DNA of 47,012 bases from Chitinophaga pinensis (GTDB taxonomy: Bacteria; Bacteroidota; Bacteroidia; AKYH767-A; OLB10), in the NCBI GenBank assembly GCA_943332105.1, contig CALQOD010000008.1, positions 1 through 47,012 of the forward strand. The letters are read 5' to 3'. Positions within the stretch are counted from its first letter, which is position 1. The number at the start of each line of letters is the position of its first letter. Shown one piece after another: positions 17,159 to 26,151 of the stretch. A program made the translations under genes and the position numbers. The notes beneath the pieces were generated by a model that had not been told where the DNA came from, did no database searches, and saw nothing but the letters and a program-made list of their open reading frames with translations.

Positions 17159-19619
17159 AATAACCACTTTTATTAAAATACTGATTGCCTTTATCATTCT
17201 GCCATGTATTGCACTTGCACAGCAAACTGTAATTACTGGGAAAGTAACAGATGAACTAACAAATGAGGCAATACCTTTTGCAACGATTATTTTCAAGGGA
17301 AGTACTATAGGTACAAATACCGACTTCGATGGCAATTACAGATTGAATAGTACATCTCCTACAGATTCTATTTTATGTACAATCATTGGCTACAAACCTG
17401 TTGTGATGCATGTAAAAAAAGGGCAAACACAAATTATAAATATTGTTTTATCAACTAACCAAATAGAATTTCAAGAAGTTATTATTCGTCCGGGAGAAAA
17501 TCCTGCTTTACAAATAATACGAAATATTATTGAGCACAAATCAGAAAATGATCCATCTAAATTACGCACTTATCAATTTGAAGTTTACAATAAACTTGAG
17601 TTCGATATTACCAATATTAATGATAAATTAAAAAATAAAAAAATACTTAAGCCATTTAATTTTATTTGGAATAATATTGATAGCAGCGAAACAAACAGCA
17701 AACCCTTCCTGCCTTTTTTTATATCCGAATCTTTATCTGATGTTTACTTCAAAAGCAATCCGAAAGACAAGCGAGAAATTATCAAAGCAAGTAAAATATC
17801 CGGTTTAGAAAATGCTACCGTAACACAGTTTTTAGGCGATATGTATCAAAAGGTAGATATCTATGAAAATTTTATTGATTTGTTTGGAAAAAGTTTTATT
17901 AGTCCTACTTCAAATATTGGAACACTTTACTACAAATATTATTTGCTTGATAGTACATTCATTGATAGTAAATGGTGCTATAAAATAAAATTCAGACCAA
18001 GGCGACCAGAAGAATTAACTTTTCTTGGAGAGTTGTGGGTGAATGATACTACTTGGGCAATAAAAAAAATCGACATGCGAATTTCTGCCAAAGCAAATAT
18101 CAATTGGGTGGAAGATATGGCTATCGTTCAAGAATATTCTTACTTTAATAATCAGCAATGGATGTTATCGAAAGATAAATTAGTGGTAGACTTTGCTGCT
18201 AAAGATGAAGGAACGGGATTTATTGGAAGAAAAACAACATCGTATCGCGATTTTCATATCAATGAACAGCAAATTGATTCCATATTTAAAAATAGAGATA
18301 ATATAATAGTAAAAAAAGATGCAGGTGAAAAATCGACCTCGTTCTGGGATAGTAGCAGGCACGATAGTTTATCAAATCGTGAATTGCAGATTTATCATAT
18401 GGTTGATACAATTAAAACACTTCCTGTTTTTCAAACTTATGTTGATTTAATAACTTTATTTTTTACTGGGTACAAAGACATCGGGAAAATTGAACTGGGT
18501 CCATATTACACATTTTATAGTTTTAATAAAATTGAAGGAAACCGATTTAGAATAGGAGCAAGAACAAGTGATGATTTTAGCACGAAACTTCAGCTTGAAG
18601 GCTATGTAGCATACGGTTTAAAAGACGAGCGATATAAATATGGTGGTGGCATCAAATTTAAAATCAATGATAAGCCCCGTCAATTTATTGGTGTGAATTA
18701 TAAAAATGATGTTCAACAATTAGGGCAAAGTGATAATGCATTTCAAGAGGACAATCTATTATCATCGCTTTTTCGCAGAAACCCTGCGAGCAGATTAAAC
18801 AATATCGAGATTCATAAAGCTTGGTACGAAATAGAATGGGGCCCTGGATTATCAAATAGAATTACTTATCAGCACTCAGTATTCAAGCCCCTTGGCGATT
18901 TAAACATCAATTACTATTATAACAATAATACTGCGGATATACGAAACAAATATGAGACTACTGAGTTGAATTTGTATTTCCGTTTTGCATATAGAGAAAA
19001 ATTTGTTTCAGGTAAAATAGATCGCGTAAGCTTAGGATCTGATTATCCAATTTTGCAGGTTAACTATACACAAGGTCTAAAAGGTGTAGAGCAAGGCGAC
19101 TTTAACTATCAAAAAATAAATGCGAAAGTTGATGACCTATTAAGATTAGCTCCTTTTGGTTATGCATACTGGGCTTTAAGCGGTGGAAGAGTTTGGGGTA
19201 AAGTTCCGTATCCATTACTAGAAATGCATCCAGGAAACGAAACATACTTTTACGATTACGCAGCGTTTAACCTGATGAACTATTTTGAATTTGTAAGTGA
19301 TTATTATTTAACAGGAACAGCGGTACAACATTTCGATGGATTCTTCTTTAATAAAATACCTTTAATGCGTAAGCTACAATGGCGAGAAATTGCTCAGGTA
19401 AAAGCAGTTTGGGGTGGTATCAACCAAAGAAATTTGGACATATTAGAAAACAAAAAAGCATTTACCACACTACGCGCTAAGCCATATGTTGAAGTTGGTG
19501 CTGGAATAGAGAATATCTTTAAAATATTACGATTTGATTTTATTTGGCGCCTGGCTTATTTAGAAAATGAAAACATTTCTAATTATGGAATTCGGGCTAG
19601 TTTACAATTAACTTTCTAA
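17139..19619 (+). CDS. DUF5686 outer-membrane protein with carboxypeptidase-regulatory domain
   Basis: This 826-residue protein starts with a signal peptide (1-27, cut at LAQ). A CarboxypepD_reg-like beta sandwich follows (about 30-115: [21 protein letters not shown]) and then a long DUF5686 region predicted as an outer-membrane barrel; the C-terminus ends in aromatic [11 protein letters not shown], as expected for barrel insertion. The function of the family is unknown; it is a Bacteroidota speciality. The gene overlaps the AhpD-like gene by 20 nt and lies 10 nt before lptB, suggesting an envelope role. The start gives a proper signal peptide. Confidence 0.85.
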   Translation: MKINLNRITTFIKILIAFIILPCIALAQQTVITGKVTDELTNEAIPFATIIFKGSTIGTNTDFDGNYRLNSTSPTDSILCTIIGYKPVVMHVKKGQTQIINIVLSTNQIEFQEVIIRPGENPALQIIRNIIEHKSENDPSKLRTYQFEVYNKLEFDITNINDKLKNKKILKPFNFIWNNIDSSETNSKPFLPFFISESLSDVYFKSNPKDKREIIKASKISGLENATVTQFLGDMYQKVDIYENFIDLFGKSFISPTSNIGTLYYKYYLLDSTFIDSKWCYKIKFRPRRPEELTFLGELWVNDTTWAIKKIDMRISAKANINWVEDMAIVQEYSYFNNQQWMLSKDKLVVDFAAKDEGTGFIGRKTTSYRDFHINEQQIDSIFKNRDNIIVKKDAGEKSTSFWDSSRHDSLSNRELQIYHMVDTIKTLPVFQTYVDLITLFFTGYKDIGKIELGPYYTFYSFNKIEGNRFRIGARTSDDFSTKLQLEGYVAYGLKDERYKYGGGIKFKINDKPRQFIGVNYKNDVQQLGQSDNAFQEDNLLSSLFRRNPASRLNNIEIHKAWYEIEWGPGLSNRITYQHSVFKPLGDLNINYYYNNNTADIRNKYETTELNLYFRFAYREKFVSGKIDRVSLGSDYPILQVNYTQGLKGVEQGDFNYQKINAKVDDLLRLAPFGYAYWALSGGRVWGKVPYPLLEMHPGNETYFYDYAAFNLMNYFEFVSDYYLTGTAVQHFDGFFFNKIPLMRKLQWREIAQVKAVWGGINQRNLDILENKKAFTTLRAKPYVEVGAGIENIFKILRFDFIWRLAYLENENISNYGIRASLQLTF

Positions 19620-19629
19620 TTTTACATTC

Positions 19630-20355
19630 ATGCAAACACTTCGCACCGATAATTTAATAAAACGCTACAAGGGTAGAATCGTTGTGGATAATATTTCTAT
19701 TCAAGTTAGACAAGGAGAAATTGTAGGGCTACTTGGACCAAATGGCGCCGGCAAAACAACTACCTTTTACATGACAGTTGGATTAATTAAACCAAATGAG
19801 GGTAAAATATTTTTAGAAAATACTGATATAACGCATGAGCCTATGTATAAAAGAGCTCAAATGGGTATTGGTTATCTTGCGCAGGAAGCATCTGTTTTTC
19901 GAAAGTTAAGTGTTGAAGATAATATCAAAGCTGTTTTAGAAATGACTCAGAAAAGTCAGGAAGAACAAAAAGAAAAGTTAGAAATATTAATTGATGAATT
20001 TGGCTTACAAAAAATAAGAAAAAGTCGTGGCGAAGTTTTATCAGGAGGAGAAAGAAGAAGAACTGAAATTGCTAGAGCATTAGCTGTAGACCCTAAATTT
20101 ATTTTATTAGACGAGCCTTTTGCCGGAGTAGATCCAATTGCTGTGGAAGATATTCAAGGAATAGTATACAAGTTAAAAGAAAAGAATATCGGTATTTTAA
20201 TTACTGATCATAATGTACATGAGACATTAACCATAACAGATCGATCGTATCTTTTGTTTGAAGGAAAGATTTTGAAAGAAGGTACTGCGCATGAGTTAGC
20301 AGAAGACGAAACAGTAAGAAGAGTTTACTTAGGACAAAATTTCGAATTACGATAA
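19630..20355 (+). CDS. lptB: LPS export ABC transporter ATP-binding protein LptB
   Basis: LptB powers extraction of LPS from the inner membrane with LptFG and LptC. Walker A is GPNGAGKTT (about 35-43), the signature reads [15 protein letters not shown], and Walker B is [13 protein letters not shown], the exact pattern that separates LptB from other ABC ATPases. Length 241 is normal. As last gene of the kdsD operon it joins Kdo synthesis and LPS export. Its stop is only 4 nt from the convergent protease gene, with no obvious terminator. Confidence 0.94.
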   Translation: MQTLRTDNLIKRYKGRIVVDNISIQVRQGEIVGLLGPNGAGKTTTFYMTVGLIKPNEGKIFLENTDITHEPMYKRAQMGIGYLAQEASVFRKLSVEDNIKAVLEMTQKSQEEQKEKLEILIDEFGLQKIRKSRGEVLSGGERRRTEIARALAVDPKFILLDEPFAGVDPIAVEDIQGIVYKLKEKNIGILITDHNVHETLTITDRSYLLFEGKILKEGTAHELAEDETVRRVYLGQNFELR

Positions 20356-20359
20356 GTAA

Positions 20360-22039
20360 TTATTTTTTCTTCCCAATTATTTTATAATCACCTTCCCCTT
20401 TTAAAATATTATTGTAAAGTGATATGTTGGAAATGGTATTTAGCGCTTGCAATAATACAGGATCATTTTTCATCATAAATCGATTTTTACCACTTTGAAA
20501 ATAATAGCGACCCACAATTTCTTTTTCTAGTAGCGACTTAATTTCTTCTTTCGCAGAAATCAAATCCGCTTTTCTATCATGCTTAATTTGACCTCCTAAA
20601 AAGTCGATTTCTTTGTTTGCACTTGCATAGTATTTATCACGCTTACTAGTTTCTAATAAATCATTAAATGCTAATTCAGTTTGCGTTCTATAATCAAAGT
20701 TTTTAGCAAGCACGAAATTTATAAAGTCATTATAATCTGCATCTGAAAATTTAAAATCGCCTAGCGAATCAATCGAAGTGTGTTTAGTTCGATAATATGA
20801 AGCATAATCAAATATCATCATATTATGATAAAGACTTTTGGTGATATTACTAGTATCCTTTAAGGTAACAAATACATCAGGATAAACGGCGCTACCATCA
20901 AATACAGTACGATTATTTTTAGTTTTAAATGGTTTGATTGATGAATCTGCTACTTCTTCAAATGCCGAAGTTTCTGATGATGTATGCGTATAAATTTTTG
21001 TTTGCACACAACGTCCACTTGCAGTATAATACTTTGCAACAGTTAATTTCATCTGGCAGTTAAAAGTAAGCGAGCGTGTTTGCTGAACTAACCCTTTGCC
21101 ATAACTACGCTGCCCAACCACTACTCCTCTATCTACATCTTGAAAATTTCCTGCAGTAATTTCACTAGCTGATGCAGAATTTTTATCGACTAATACTGCA
21201 ATACGCAATTCAGGTGCAATAGGATCGACTTCTGCTTTATATACATTGTTGGAACCCGCTATTCTTCCTTTTTGCGTTACGAGTAACTGCCCTTTTTCAA
21301 TAAACAAATTCAATATTCTAACAGACTCTTCGAGTAAGCCCCCACCATTTCCTCGCAAATCAAAAACAAGTTGAGTCATCTTTGGATTCTTTTGAAGATC
21401 CACTAAGGCTTGGCGGGTTTCGCTATAACAATCCTGTAAAAACTTATCGAGTTTAATGTAGCCAGTAGAATCATTTATCATTCCGTAGTAAGAAACGTTT
21501 TTCACTTTTATTTCTTCACGCGTAATTATTTTCTCAATTGTCTGCGACTCACCTGTTCGTCCGAGTAATAAAGTAATCGAAGTACCGCTCTGTCCTTTCA
21601 TCAGACCATCTATTTCATCACCAGAAAGTCCTTTTAAAGATTTACCATTAGCAGAAAGAATAACATCACCCGCACGCACATCTGCTTTTTGCGCTGCATA
21701 CCCTTCATAAACATCAAACACAAAAACACTATCCCTTATCCGTAAAGAAGAAATTCCTATTCCACCATAATCGGCACTGACATGCTCAATTTTATAATCT
21801 TCTATTTCTGACTCAGTATAAAAATTTGTGTAAGGATCCAATGTGCGTAACATAGCATCAACACCCGTTTTAAAAAGCTTACCTGGATTGATATCATCTA
21901 CATAGTAAGTATTTACTTCACGGTAAACACTTGCAAAAATTTCGAGCTGTTTACTGACCTGAAAGTAGTCGGCGGTAAAACTCCAAAGGATAAACGAAAA
22001 AGGTAAAATGATCAGGGTGTAAACTATTTTTTTTCTCAC
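20360..22039 (-). CDS. C-terminal processing peptidase (S41 family, CtpA-like)
   Basis: A periplasmic serine protease of the Tsp/CtpA type. An N-terminal hydrophobic segment (6-22) anchors or exports it. A PDZ domain lies at about 85-165 (YGGIGI...VRAGDVILSANG). The protease core holds the Ser/Lys dyad: S290 in NSASASEI and K315 in YGKGLVQ, 25 residues apart as in E. coli Tsp. The C-terminal 200 residues are family-typical. Length 559. The start is GTG (22039). A -7 box TACCTTTG lies 26 nt upstream. Confidence 0.9.
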   Translation of the reverse strand: MRKKIVYTLIILPFSFILWSFTADYFQVSKQLEIFASVYREVNTYYVDDINPGKLFKTGVDAMLRTLDPYTNFYTESEIEDYKIEHVSADYGGIGISSLRIRDSVFVFDVYEGYAAQKADVRAGDVILSANGKSLKGLSGDEIDGLMKGQSGTSITLLLGRTGESQTIEKIITREEIKVKNVSYYGMINDSTGYIKLDKFLQDCYSETRQALVDLQKNPKMTQLVFDLRGNGGGLLEESVRILNLFIEKGQLLVTQKGRIAGSNNVYKAEVDPIAPELRIAVLVDKNSASASEITAGNFQDVDRGVVVGQRSYGKGLVQQTRSLTFNCQMKLTVAKYYTASGRCVQTKIYTHTSSETSAFEEVADSSIKPFKTKNNRTVFDGSAVYPDVFVTLKDTSNITKSLYHNMMIFDYASYYRTKHTSIDSLGDFKFSDADYNDFINFVLAKNFDYRTQTELAFNDLLETSKRDKYYASANKEIDFLGGQIKHDRKADLISAKEEIKSLLEKEIVGRYYFQSGKNRFMMKNDPVLLQALNTISNISLYNNILKGEGDYKIIGKKK

Positions 22040-22065
22040 TTAATAAACGTCTTTTATTGTAAAAT

Positions 22066-22073
22066 CAAAGGTA
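22066..22073 (-). promoter_or_regulatory. -7 box for the S41 protease
   Basis: On the minus strand TACCTTTG matches TAnnTTTG exactly, 26 nt before the GTG start. No good -33 element was found. Confidence 0.5.
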
Positions 22074-22132
22074 ATTTTCTTTAGATAACGAGATAAGTTA
22101 AACAAAATTATTAATCAACATTTATAAAAAAC

Positions 22133-22163
22133 AAAAGCCACCTTAAAACAAGAGTGGCTTTTT
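22133..22163 (-). terminator. Terminator after the ECF sigma gene
   Basis: AAAAGCCAC (22133-22141) pairs with GTGGCTTTT (22154-22162) around a 12-nt loop, with a T-rich tail on the minus strand. Confidence 0.75.
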
Positions 22164-22184
22164 AACTAAAACTAACCAATTAAT

Positions 22185-22712
22185 CTAATCCAAAACAAAA
22201 CTATGCTTGGTGCCATAATCTTTTAATCGCTCCATTAATCGTTGGCGTGCGACGTGAATTCTGATTTTTACTGTCCCTAATGGAACATCTAAGTGCTCTG
22301 CTATTTCTTCGTATTTATACCCTTCGAAGCTCATCAAAAAAGGTGTTTTTAAATTCTCTGTTAGTTCCCCTATTGCTGAATTCAACTCATTCATCACAAG
22401 GTTTCTTTCTCCTTCGTTTTTTGCGGTAAAGCTTGCCTGATTTATATAAAACTGTCCTTCTGTATCATCGGTAAAGATATTTCCCTTTACCATTCTTCTA
22501 TAATTGTTAATGAAGATGTTTTTCATAATGGTATAAAGCCAACCTTTCAGGTTAGTGCCTTCTGCAAACTTGTCTTTATTTTTGAAAGCTTTTAACATAG
22601 TTTCCTGAACTAGGTCATTGGCATCTTCATGATCTTGTGTCAGTTTAAGAGCATATCCTCTTAATGGGCTGTAATGAAGATTAACTTTGTGGGAAAACTC
22701 GAATTGCGTCAT
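22185..22712 (-). CDS. ECF-type RNA polymerase sigma factor
   Basis: This 175-residue protein carries sigma70 region 2 (about 15-80: DANDLVQETMLKAF and NLKGWLYTIMKNIFINNYRR) and region 4 (about 115-168: YKYEEIAEHLDVPLGTVKIRIHVARQRL), without regions 1 or 3, so it is an ECF (group IV) sigma. No anti-sigma gene is adjacent; it stands alone between a terminator and a consensus housekeeping promoter, which suggests constitutive transcription and some other control. Its target genes are unknown. It is not next to a SusCD locus, so a polysaccharide-sensing role is unlikely. Confidence 0.9.
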   Translation of the reverse strand: MTQFEFSHKVNLHYSPLRGYALKLTQDHEDANDLVQETMLKAFKNKDKFAEGTNLKGWLYTIMKNIFINNYRRMVKGNIFTDDTEGQFYINQASFTAKNEGERNLVMNELNSAIGELTENLKTPFLMSFEGYKYEEIAEHLDVPLGTVKIRIHVARQRLMERLKDYGTKHSFVLD

Positions 22713-22740
22713 TGTTTAAGTTATTAAGTTAAAAGTTCCA

Positions 22741-22772
22741 CAAATATAAGTCTACCTATTATTTAAAGCAAA
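22741..22772 (-). promoter_or_regulatory. Consensus housekeeping promoter of the ECF sigma gene
   Basis: On the minus strand TTTG (22769-22772), 20 nt, TATATTTG (22741-22748): both boxes and spacing match the Bacteroidota consensus. The leader to the ATG is about 25 nt. Confidence 0.75.
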
Positions 22773-22978
22773 CATTTTGTTTAATTTTTTAGACAATCTT
22801 TTAAACAATATTAAATCATTGATTTGCAAGTCAATTGTCATTTAATAGCTATCTTGTAATAACTTATAATAATCAGAGCTAACATCAAAAGTAAAAAAGT
22901 GTCCGGCATTTGTTTAATAATTTTTGTTAAAAGCTAAACAATTAATGTGACCACTTGTTACAAAATTAAAGTTCTTCT
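22773..22978. other. AT-rich intergenic region between the sigma gene and folE
   Basis: The gap holds no gene. It contains a loose inverted repeat TTGTTTA (22910-22916)/TAAACAA (22935-22941) and a -7-like TAATTTTTG (22918-22926, one base too long), the best guess for a folE promoter. No terminator is seen. Confidence 0.35.
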
Positions 22979-23665
22979 ATGAGTTCCTCCCCTTTAAAAG
23001 TATCTAAGTTAAATCACGACGATTTATTGGTTGACGATATTATCCATCATTTCAATGGAATAGCTAAAACGCCTTTACATAGTAATGCTTTTCAACTTAG
23101 TCCGGACCAAAAAATAGAAAAGATTGCTTCACACTTTAGCGAGATACTTCATACACTCGGAATGGACCTTACAGATGAAAGCATCAAAGACACTCCACTG
23201 CGCGTAGCAAAAATGTATGTAAATGAGACTTTTAAAGGATTGATTCCAGAAAATGAGCCCTCAATTACCCAGTTTACTAACGACTATCGTTATTCGCAAA
23301 TGTTGGTGGAAAAGAGCATTACCGTTTTTTCTACCTGTGAGCACCACCTCGTGCCAATCCATGGTAAAGCGCATGTTGCTTATTTTTCAACGGGCAAAGT
23401 AATAGGACTTTCAAAATTAAATCGGCTAGTTGATTATTATTCACGTCGCCCTCAAGTGCAAGAGCGATTAACTATACAAGTAGCTGATGCAATTAAAAAA
23501 GCACTTAATACAAATGATGTTGCTGTTGTGATTGATGCTCATCATATGTGTGTTGCATCACGAGGCATCAGAGATATAAATAGTTCAACGGTAACTGCTG
23601 AATATTCTGGGAAATTTTTAAATCCTGAAACTAGAAAAGAATTTTTAGAATTTATTCGTAGTTAA
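22979..23665 (+). CDS. folE: GTP cyclohydrolase I
   Basis: FolE converts GTP to 7,8-dihydroneopterin triphosphate, the first step to tetrahydrofolate. The zinc ligands are C120 with H123 (TCEHHLVPIHGK) and C191 (HHMCVASRG). The substrate segment SKLNRLVDYYSRRPQVQERL (about 145-164) is intact. The length of 228 includes an N-terminal extension of about 40 residues compared with short FolE. It ends tail-to-tail with the B12-dependent regulator gene, overlapping it by 4 nt. In this setting it may supply folate for the photolyase antenna (inference). Confidence 0.95.
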   Translation: MSSSPLKVSKLNHDDLLVDDIIHHFNGIAKTPLHSNAFQLSPDQKIEKIASHFSEILHTLGMDLTDESIKDTPLRVAKMYVNETFKGLIPENEPSITQFTNDYRYSQMLVEKSITVFSTCEHHLVPIHGKAHVAYFSTGKVIGLSKLNRLVDYYSRRPQVQERLTIQVADAIKKALNTNDVAVVIDAHHMCVASRGIRDINSSTVTAEYSGKFLNPETRKEFLEFIRS

Positions 23666-24549
23666 TTGTTTAACACATTGAGCAAAGCAGATAGGTCTTG
23701 CATGGATGTTAAGACCTTTACATTACTAGGCAATTGAATATTAGCCTGCATCATTTGAAATCCACTTAAAAGAATTTTTGTATTTGGGAAATCGTTGGAT
23801 AATTTCTTTGTTATAAAAAGTGGCGTTTGCGTTGGATGCGATGCTGTCAAAACAGTCAAAATATAATCCGCTTTATACAATTGCATTACTGGACCTAAAT
23901 CGTCGGTAGGTAAATTAGGACCTAGATAATTAGTATGATGACCTTTAGCACGAATCAAATAATTTGCGAACAATAATCCAATTTCATGTGGTTCAAATCC
24001 TGGTAAAAACAATAGGAATTTTTTTCCTCCTGACTTTAAGTGCTTTGGTTGCGCATCGGCGGCAACAAATAATTTCTGACGAATTAAGTTCGTAATAAAA
24101 TGTTCGTAAGCGGGATTTAGACTTCCTGTTTGCCACAGCATACCAACACGCCCAAAGAAAGGGAACACTAAATCTAAAAAAGTATTTTCAAATCCGTTTT
24201 TAAGAGTATAACTACTAAGAATCTGTTCTATGTAAACTTCATCAAAGTTGAACATTGCTGTTGTCAGCGATTCAATTTGCACAACATTATCGCTAGAATC
24301 TTTAGAGATTTCTAATACCATTGAAGACCTTTCTTCGCCGGTCATATTAGTTATTTTTGAAATTTTGTATCCATGGCGATTTAGGGCAGAAACACCTAAA
24401 AGAAGCTTGACATCTTCATCATCATAAAAACGAATATTCGTTACTGTGCGCTTAGGTTGTGGAATACCATAACGTTGTTCCCAAATACGCAGTGTATGCG
24501 ATTTTATCCCCGTTAATGCCTCCACATCTTTTATCGAAAACTGATTCAT
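23662..24549 (-). CDS. MerR-family, B12-binding transcriptional regulator (CarH/LitR-like photoreceptor)
   Basis: The protein has a MerR helix-turn-helix (about 4-70: SIKDVEALTGIKSHTLRIWEQRY), a helical cap domain (about 90-165) and a cobalamin-binding Rossmann domain (about 175-290). Two hallmarks of the light-sensing CarH/LitR group are present: Wx9EH (W139, E149, H150), which caps the adenosyl group, and ExHxxG (E186-G191), whose H188 would be the lower axial cobalt ligand. In studied members, dark AdoCbl-bound tetramers repress DNA and light releases them. The start at 24549 gives the normal MerR N-terminus; a 15-residue upstream extension (to 24594) is unlikely. Photolyase, SDR and folE genes nearby support light control. 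Confidence 0.88.
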   Translation of the reverse strand: MNQFSIKDVEALTGIKSHTLRIWEQRYGIPQPKRTVTNIRFYDDEDVKLLLGVSALNRHGYKISKITNMTGEERSSMVLEISKDSSDNVVQIESLTTAMFNFDEVYIEQILSSYTLKNGFENTFLDLVFPFFGRVGMLWQTGSLNPAYEHFITNLIRQKLFVAADAQPKHLKSGGKKFLLFLPGFEPHEIGLLFANYLIRAKGHHTNYLGPNLPTDDLGPVMQLYKADYILTVLTASHPTQTPLFITKKLSNDFPNTKILLSGFQMMQANIQLPSNVKVLTSMQDLSALLNVLNN

Positions 24550-24595
24550 GACTTTAAATTTTATAACAGCATTATTATTATAAGTATTTAACAAC

Positions 24596-24934
24596 CTATG
24601 TTGAATAAAGTTTTCTTAATATTACTTTTATCAATTCGCGTTTTACAACTAGAGATGTCAAAGCAGGAATATCTGAACAAGGCCCTCTTTCTGGGTAATG
24701 ATGTTCAGGAATATCTATCTGGTAAAGTAGCGATGCGAGCTTTGAATTCTCTTCTTTACACCACTGTCTTAAATAGGGCTCTATATACATTTGCAAATGT
24801 ATTATCCCAGTAAGCTGGGTAACATCAAATTCAACTTGAAATCCCAAGCGCTCACAATCTCTGATAAATTGCTGCGCAGTCTGCCTAATGAATTCGAGAT
24901 CATTTCTATATTTATCGAGTTGTTGCTCATTCAT
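24596..24934 (-). CDS. Hypothetical 112-aa protein in the CarH/LitR-like operon
   Basis: A soluble, mainly helical protein of 112 residues with no signal peptide. It begins with a charged helix (MNEQQLDKYRNDLEFIRQTA) and has a Pro/His-rich middle (IPEHHYPERGPCSD, about 74-87). I do not recognise a family. It lies 46 nt upstream of the regulator on the same strand behind an exact -7 box (24947-24954), so both are probably one transcript and this gene comes first. The plus-strand frame through the same DNA has no support. A role in light response is only suggested by position. Confidence 0.65.
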   Translation of the reverse strand: MNEQQLDKYRNDLEFIRQTAQQFIRDCERLGFQVEFDVTQLTGIIHLQMYIEPYLRQWCKEENSKLASLLYQIDIPEHHYPERGPCSDIPALTSLVVKRELIKVILRKLYST

Positions 24935-24944
24935 AATTATGAAT
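24929..24944. promoter_or_regulatory. Perfect 16-bp palindrome covering two divergent start codons
   Basis: ATTCATAATTATGAAT equals its own reverse complement. It contains the ATG of the 112-aa gene (minus, 24932-24934) and of the beta-barrel gene (plus, 24939-24941). It is a candidate operator for the MerR-type regulator encoded in the minus-strand operon. It could also arise partly by chance, since both genes start ATGAAT. Confidence 0.5.
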
Positions 24945-25940
24945 TACAAAAATAATTTTATTCTACTTAAAGCAGTTAGCTTTTCTATGTTATTACTGAT
25001 AACCTTTATCAGTTCGTCTACAAATGCACAAGAATATTATCGACCCCATCCATTTTTATCGCCAATGTGGCAAATTGAAGGTGAATATCTACCCGCATCG
25101 CAAATAAAAGATTCTACAGTATCTAATGGCTATACCGGCGCAAACTTCGCTTTACGAGTTCCTGTTTGGAAGAAGAAAGACTGGCTTGATGCAAGTGGAG
25201 GGAAACCTTTCATCGCAATTCTAACACACTACGGATTAAATGCGCGCAGATCACAAATTGATTTCTTTCAACCAAATCAGAATTTTACAGTATCTAAGTT
25301 TGGTATTTCAGGTGTAATGGCAAAAGGACTACGTAATTTATACTTAGTGCAAGGATTCATCAGCATGCCAACTACTAATTTTTCATTACAATTGAACCAT
25401 ATGCGGTATCATGGAAATGTTTTATGGCGACATCTTTATCATAATAACCGATGGTGGCATACGCTGGGAGTTACCTACTCACCTGTTTTTGGAAAAGACT
25501 ACATTTTGCCCATCGCTGGTGCGGGTGTTCAACTTTCCAATGAGAATCAATTGCAATTTACATTTCCGTTTAATGTAACGTATACGCATATGTTCAGTCG
25601 AAAATTTAGCTTAAGCTTGAAGTTAAATAATTCTGGAGGGTATAACTTTTTTACTTCGGATAGCATCAATAATAACAAATGGAGTATCTATCGCTTTAAC
25701 TATAAACGTGGAAGTGTTTTAATCAGATATTATACTGATAGATTTGTAGTATTTACAATGGAAGGTGGTGTTACATCAACCGCTAACATTCAAATTAATG
25801 AATTGAAATATTATCAGGTTCCATCTCTCTACGTTAAAGTAGGATTTCAAATTCGATTTGGAAATCGTCCAGCAGCAGCGCCAATTTTAAACTTTGATCC
25901 AGGCGAGTCTGGATTTGACCCGAATTACGTTGTTGAATAA
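24939..25940 (+). CDS. Outer-membrane beta-barrel protein (DUF6268-like)
   Basis: A signal peptide (1-30, cut at TNA/Q) precedes about 300 residues with alternating polar/aromatic strands and no cytoplasmic features, as expected for an outer-membrane barrel. The resemblance to DUF6268 barrels is my recollection and needs a profile search. Function is unknown. The ATG at 24939 is preferred over an in-frame ATG at 24888 because it gives a clean signal peptide. It is divergent from the regulator operon with just 4 nt between start codons; its own -7-like box (TATATTTA, 24907-24914) lies within the neighbour's coding sequence, so joint control is likely. Confidence 0.72.
   Translation: MNYKNNFILLKAVSFSMLLLITFISSSTNAQEYYRPHPFLSPMWQIEGEYLPASQIKDSTVSNGYTGANFALRVPVWKKKDWLDASGGKPFIAILTHYGLNARRSQIDFFQPNQNFTVSKFGISGVMAKGLRNLYLVQGFISMPTTNFSLQLNHMRYHGNVLWRHLYHNNRWWHTLGVTYSPVFGKDYILPIAGAGVQLSNENQLQFTFPFNVTYTHMFSRKFSLSLKLNNSGGYNFFTSDSINNNKWSIYRFNYKRGSVLIRYYTDRFVVFTMEGGVTSTANIQINELKYYQVPSLYVKVGFQIRFGNRPAAAPILNFDPGESGFDPNYVVE
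24947..24954 (-). promoter_or_regulatory. -7 box for the regulator operon
   Basis: On the minus strand TATTTTTG matches TAnnTTTG exactly and ends 12 nt before the 112-aa gene ATG. It lies inside the signal-peptide codons of the divergent gene. Confidence 0.55.
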
Positions 25941-26084
25941 ACTATTTAGGAGTGATGTTGTTTTAATTTCAACCCATACCGAAGATTCGGGAGCTATCAG
26001 GGTGTAAATTTGGAGATTTGATTCAGTCTAGAAATATTGGGAGACGTTAGAAATCGACATTGCAAAAAATAAAAAACATAAAAC

Positions 26085-26104
26085 AGGGGGCCACCTAGCC
26101 CCCT
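26085..26104 (-). terminator. Terminator-like hairpin oriented to the minus strand
   Basis: AGGGGG (26085-26090) pairs with CCCCCT (26099-26104) around an 8-nt loop. On the minus strand it is followed by a T-rich stretch; on the plus strand it is not. No minus-strand gene lies upstream of it, so its purpose is unclear. Confidence 0.45.
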
Positions 26105-26143
26105 CCCTTAATAAAATTAAAAGTTATAAAAATACAAGCCAAC

Positions 26144-26151
26144 TAAATTTG
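26144..26151 (+). promoter_or_regulatory. -7 box for the SDR-photolyase operon
   Basis: TAAATTTG matches TAnnTTTG exactly, 83 nt before the SDR ATG. No TTG at the right distance was found, which would fit a promoter that is weak or regulated. Confidence 0.5.

Noticed and set aside
22910-22941. TTGTTTA/TAAACAA inverted repeat as folE operator
   Set aside because: A 7-bp AT-rich pair with an 18-nt spacer is expected by chance in such DNA and no second copy was found.
24550-24594. Longer start for the B12-binding regulator
   Set aside because: It adds 15 residues with no MerR similarity; MerR proteins begin just before the SIKDVE-type helix.
24598-24813. Plus-strand open frame opposite the 112-aa gene
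   Set aside because: It lacks a promoter box and has no protein-like features; the minus-strand frame has a -7 box and sits in an operon.
25979-25990. CCGAAGATTCGG as a REP-type repeat
   Set aside because: Only one copy was noticed in the window, so a repeat family cannot be claimed.
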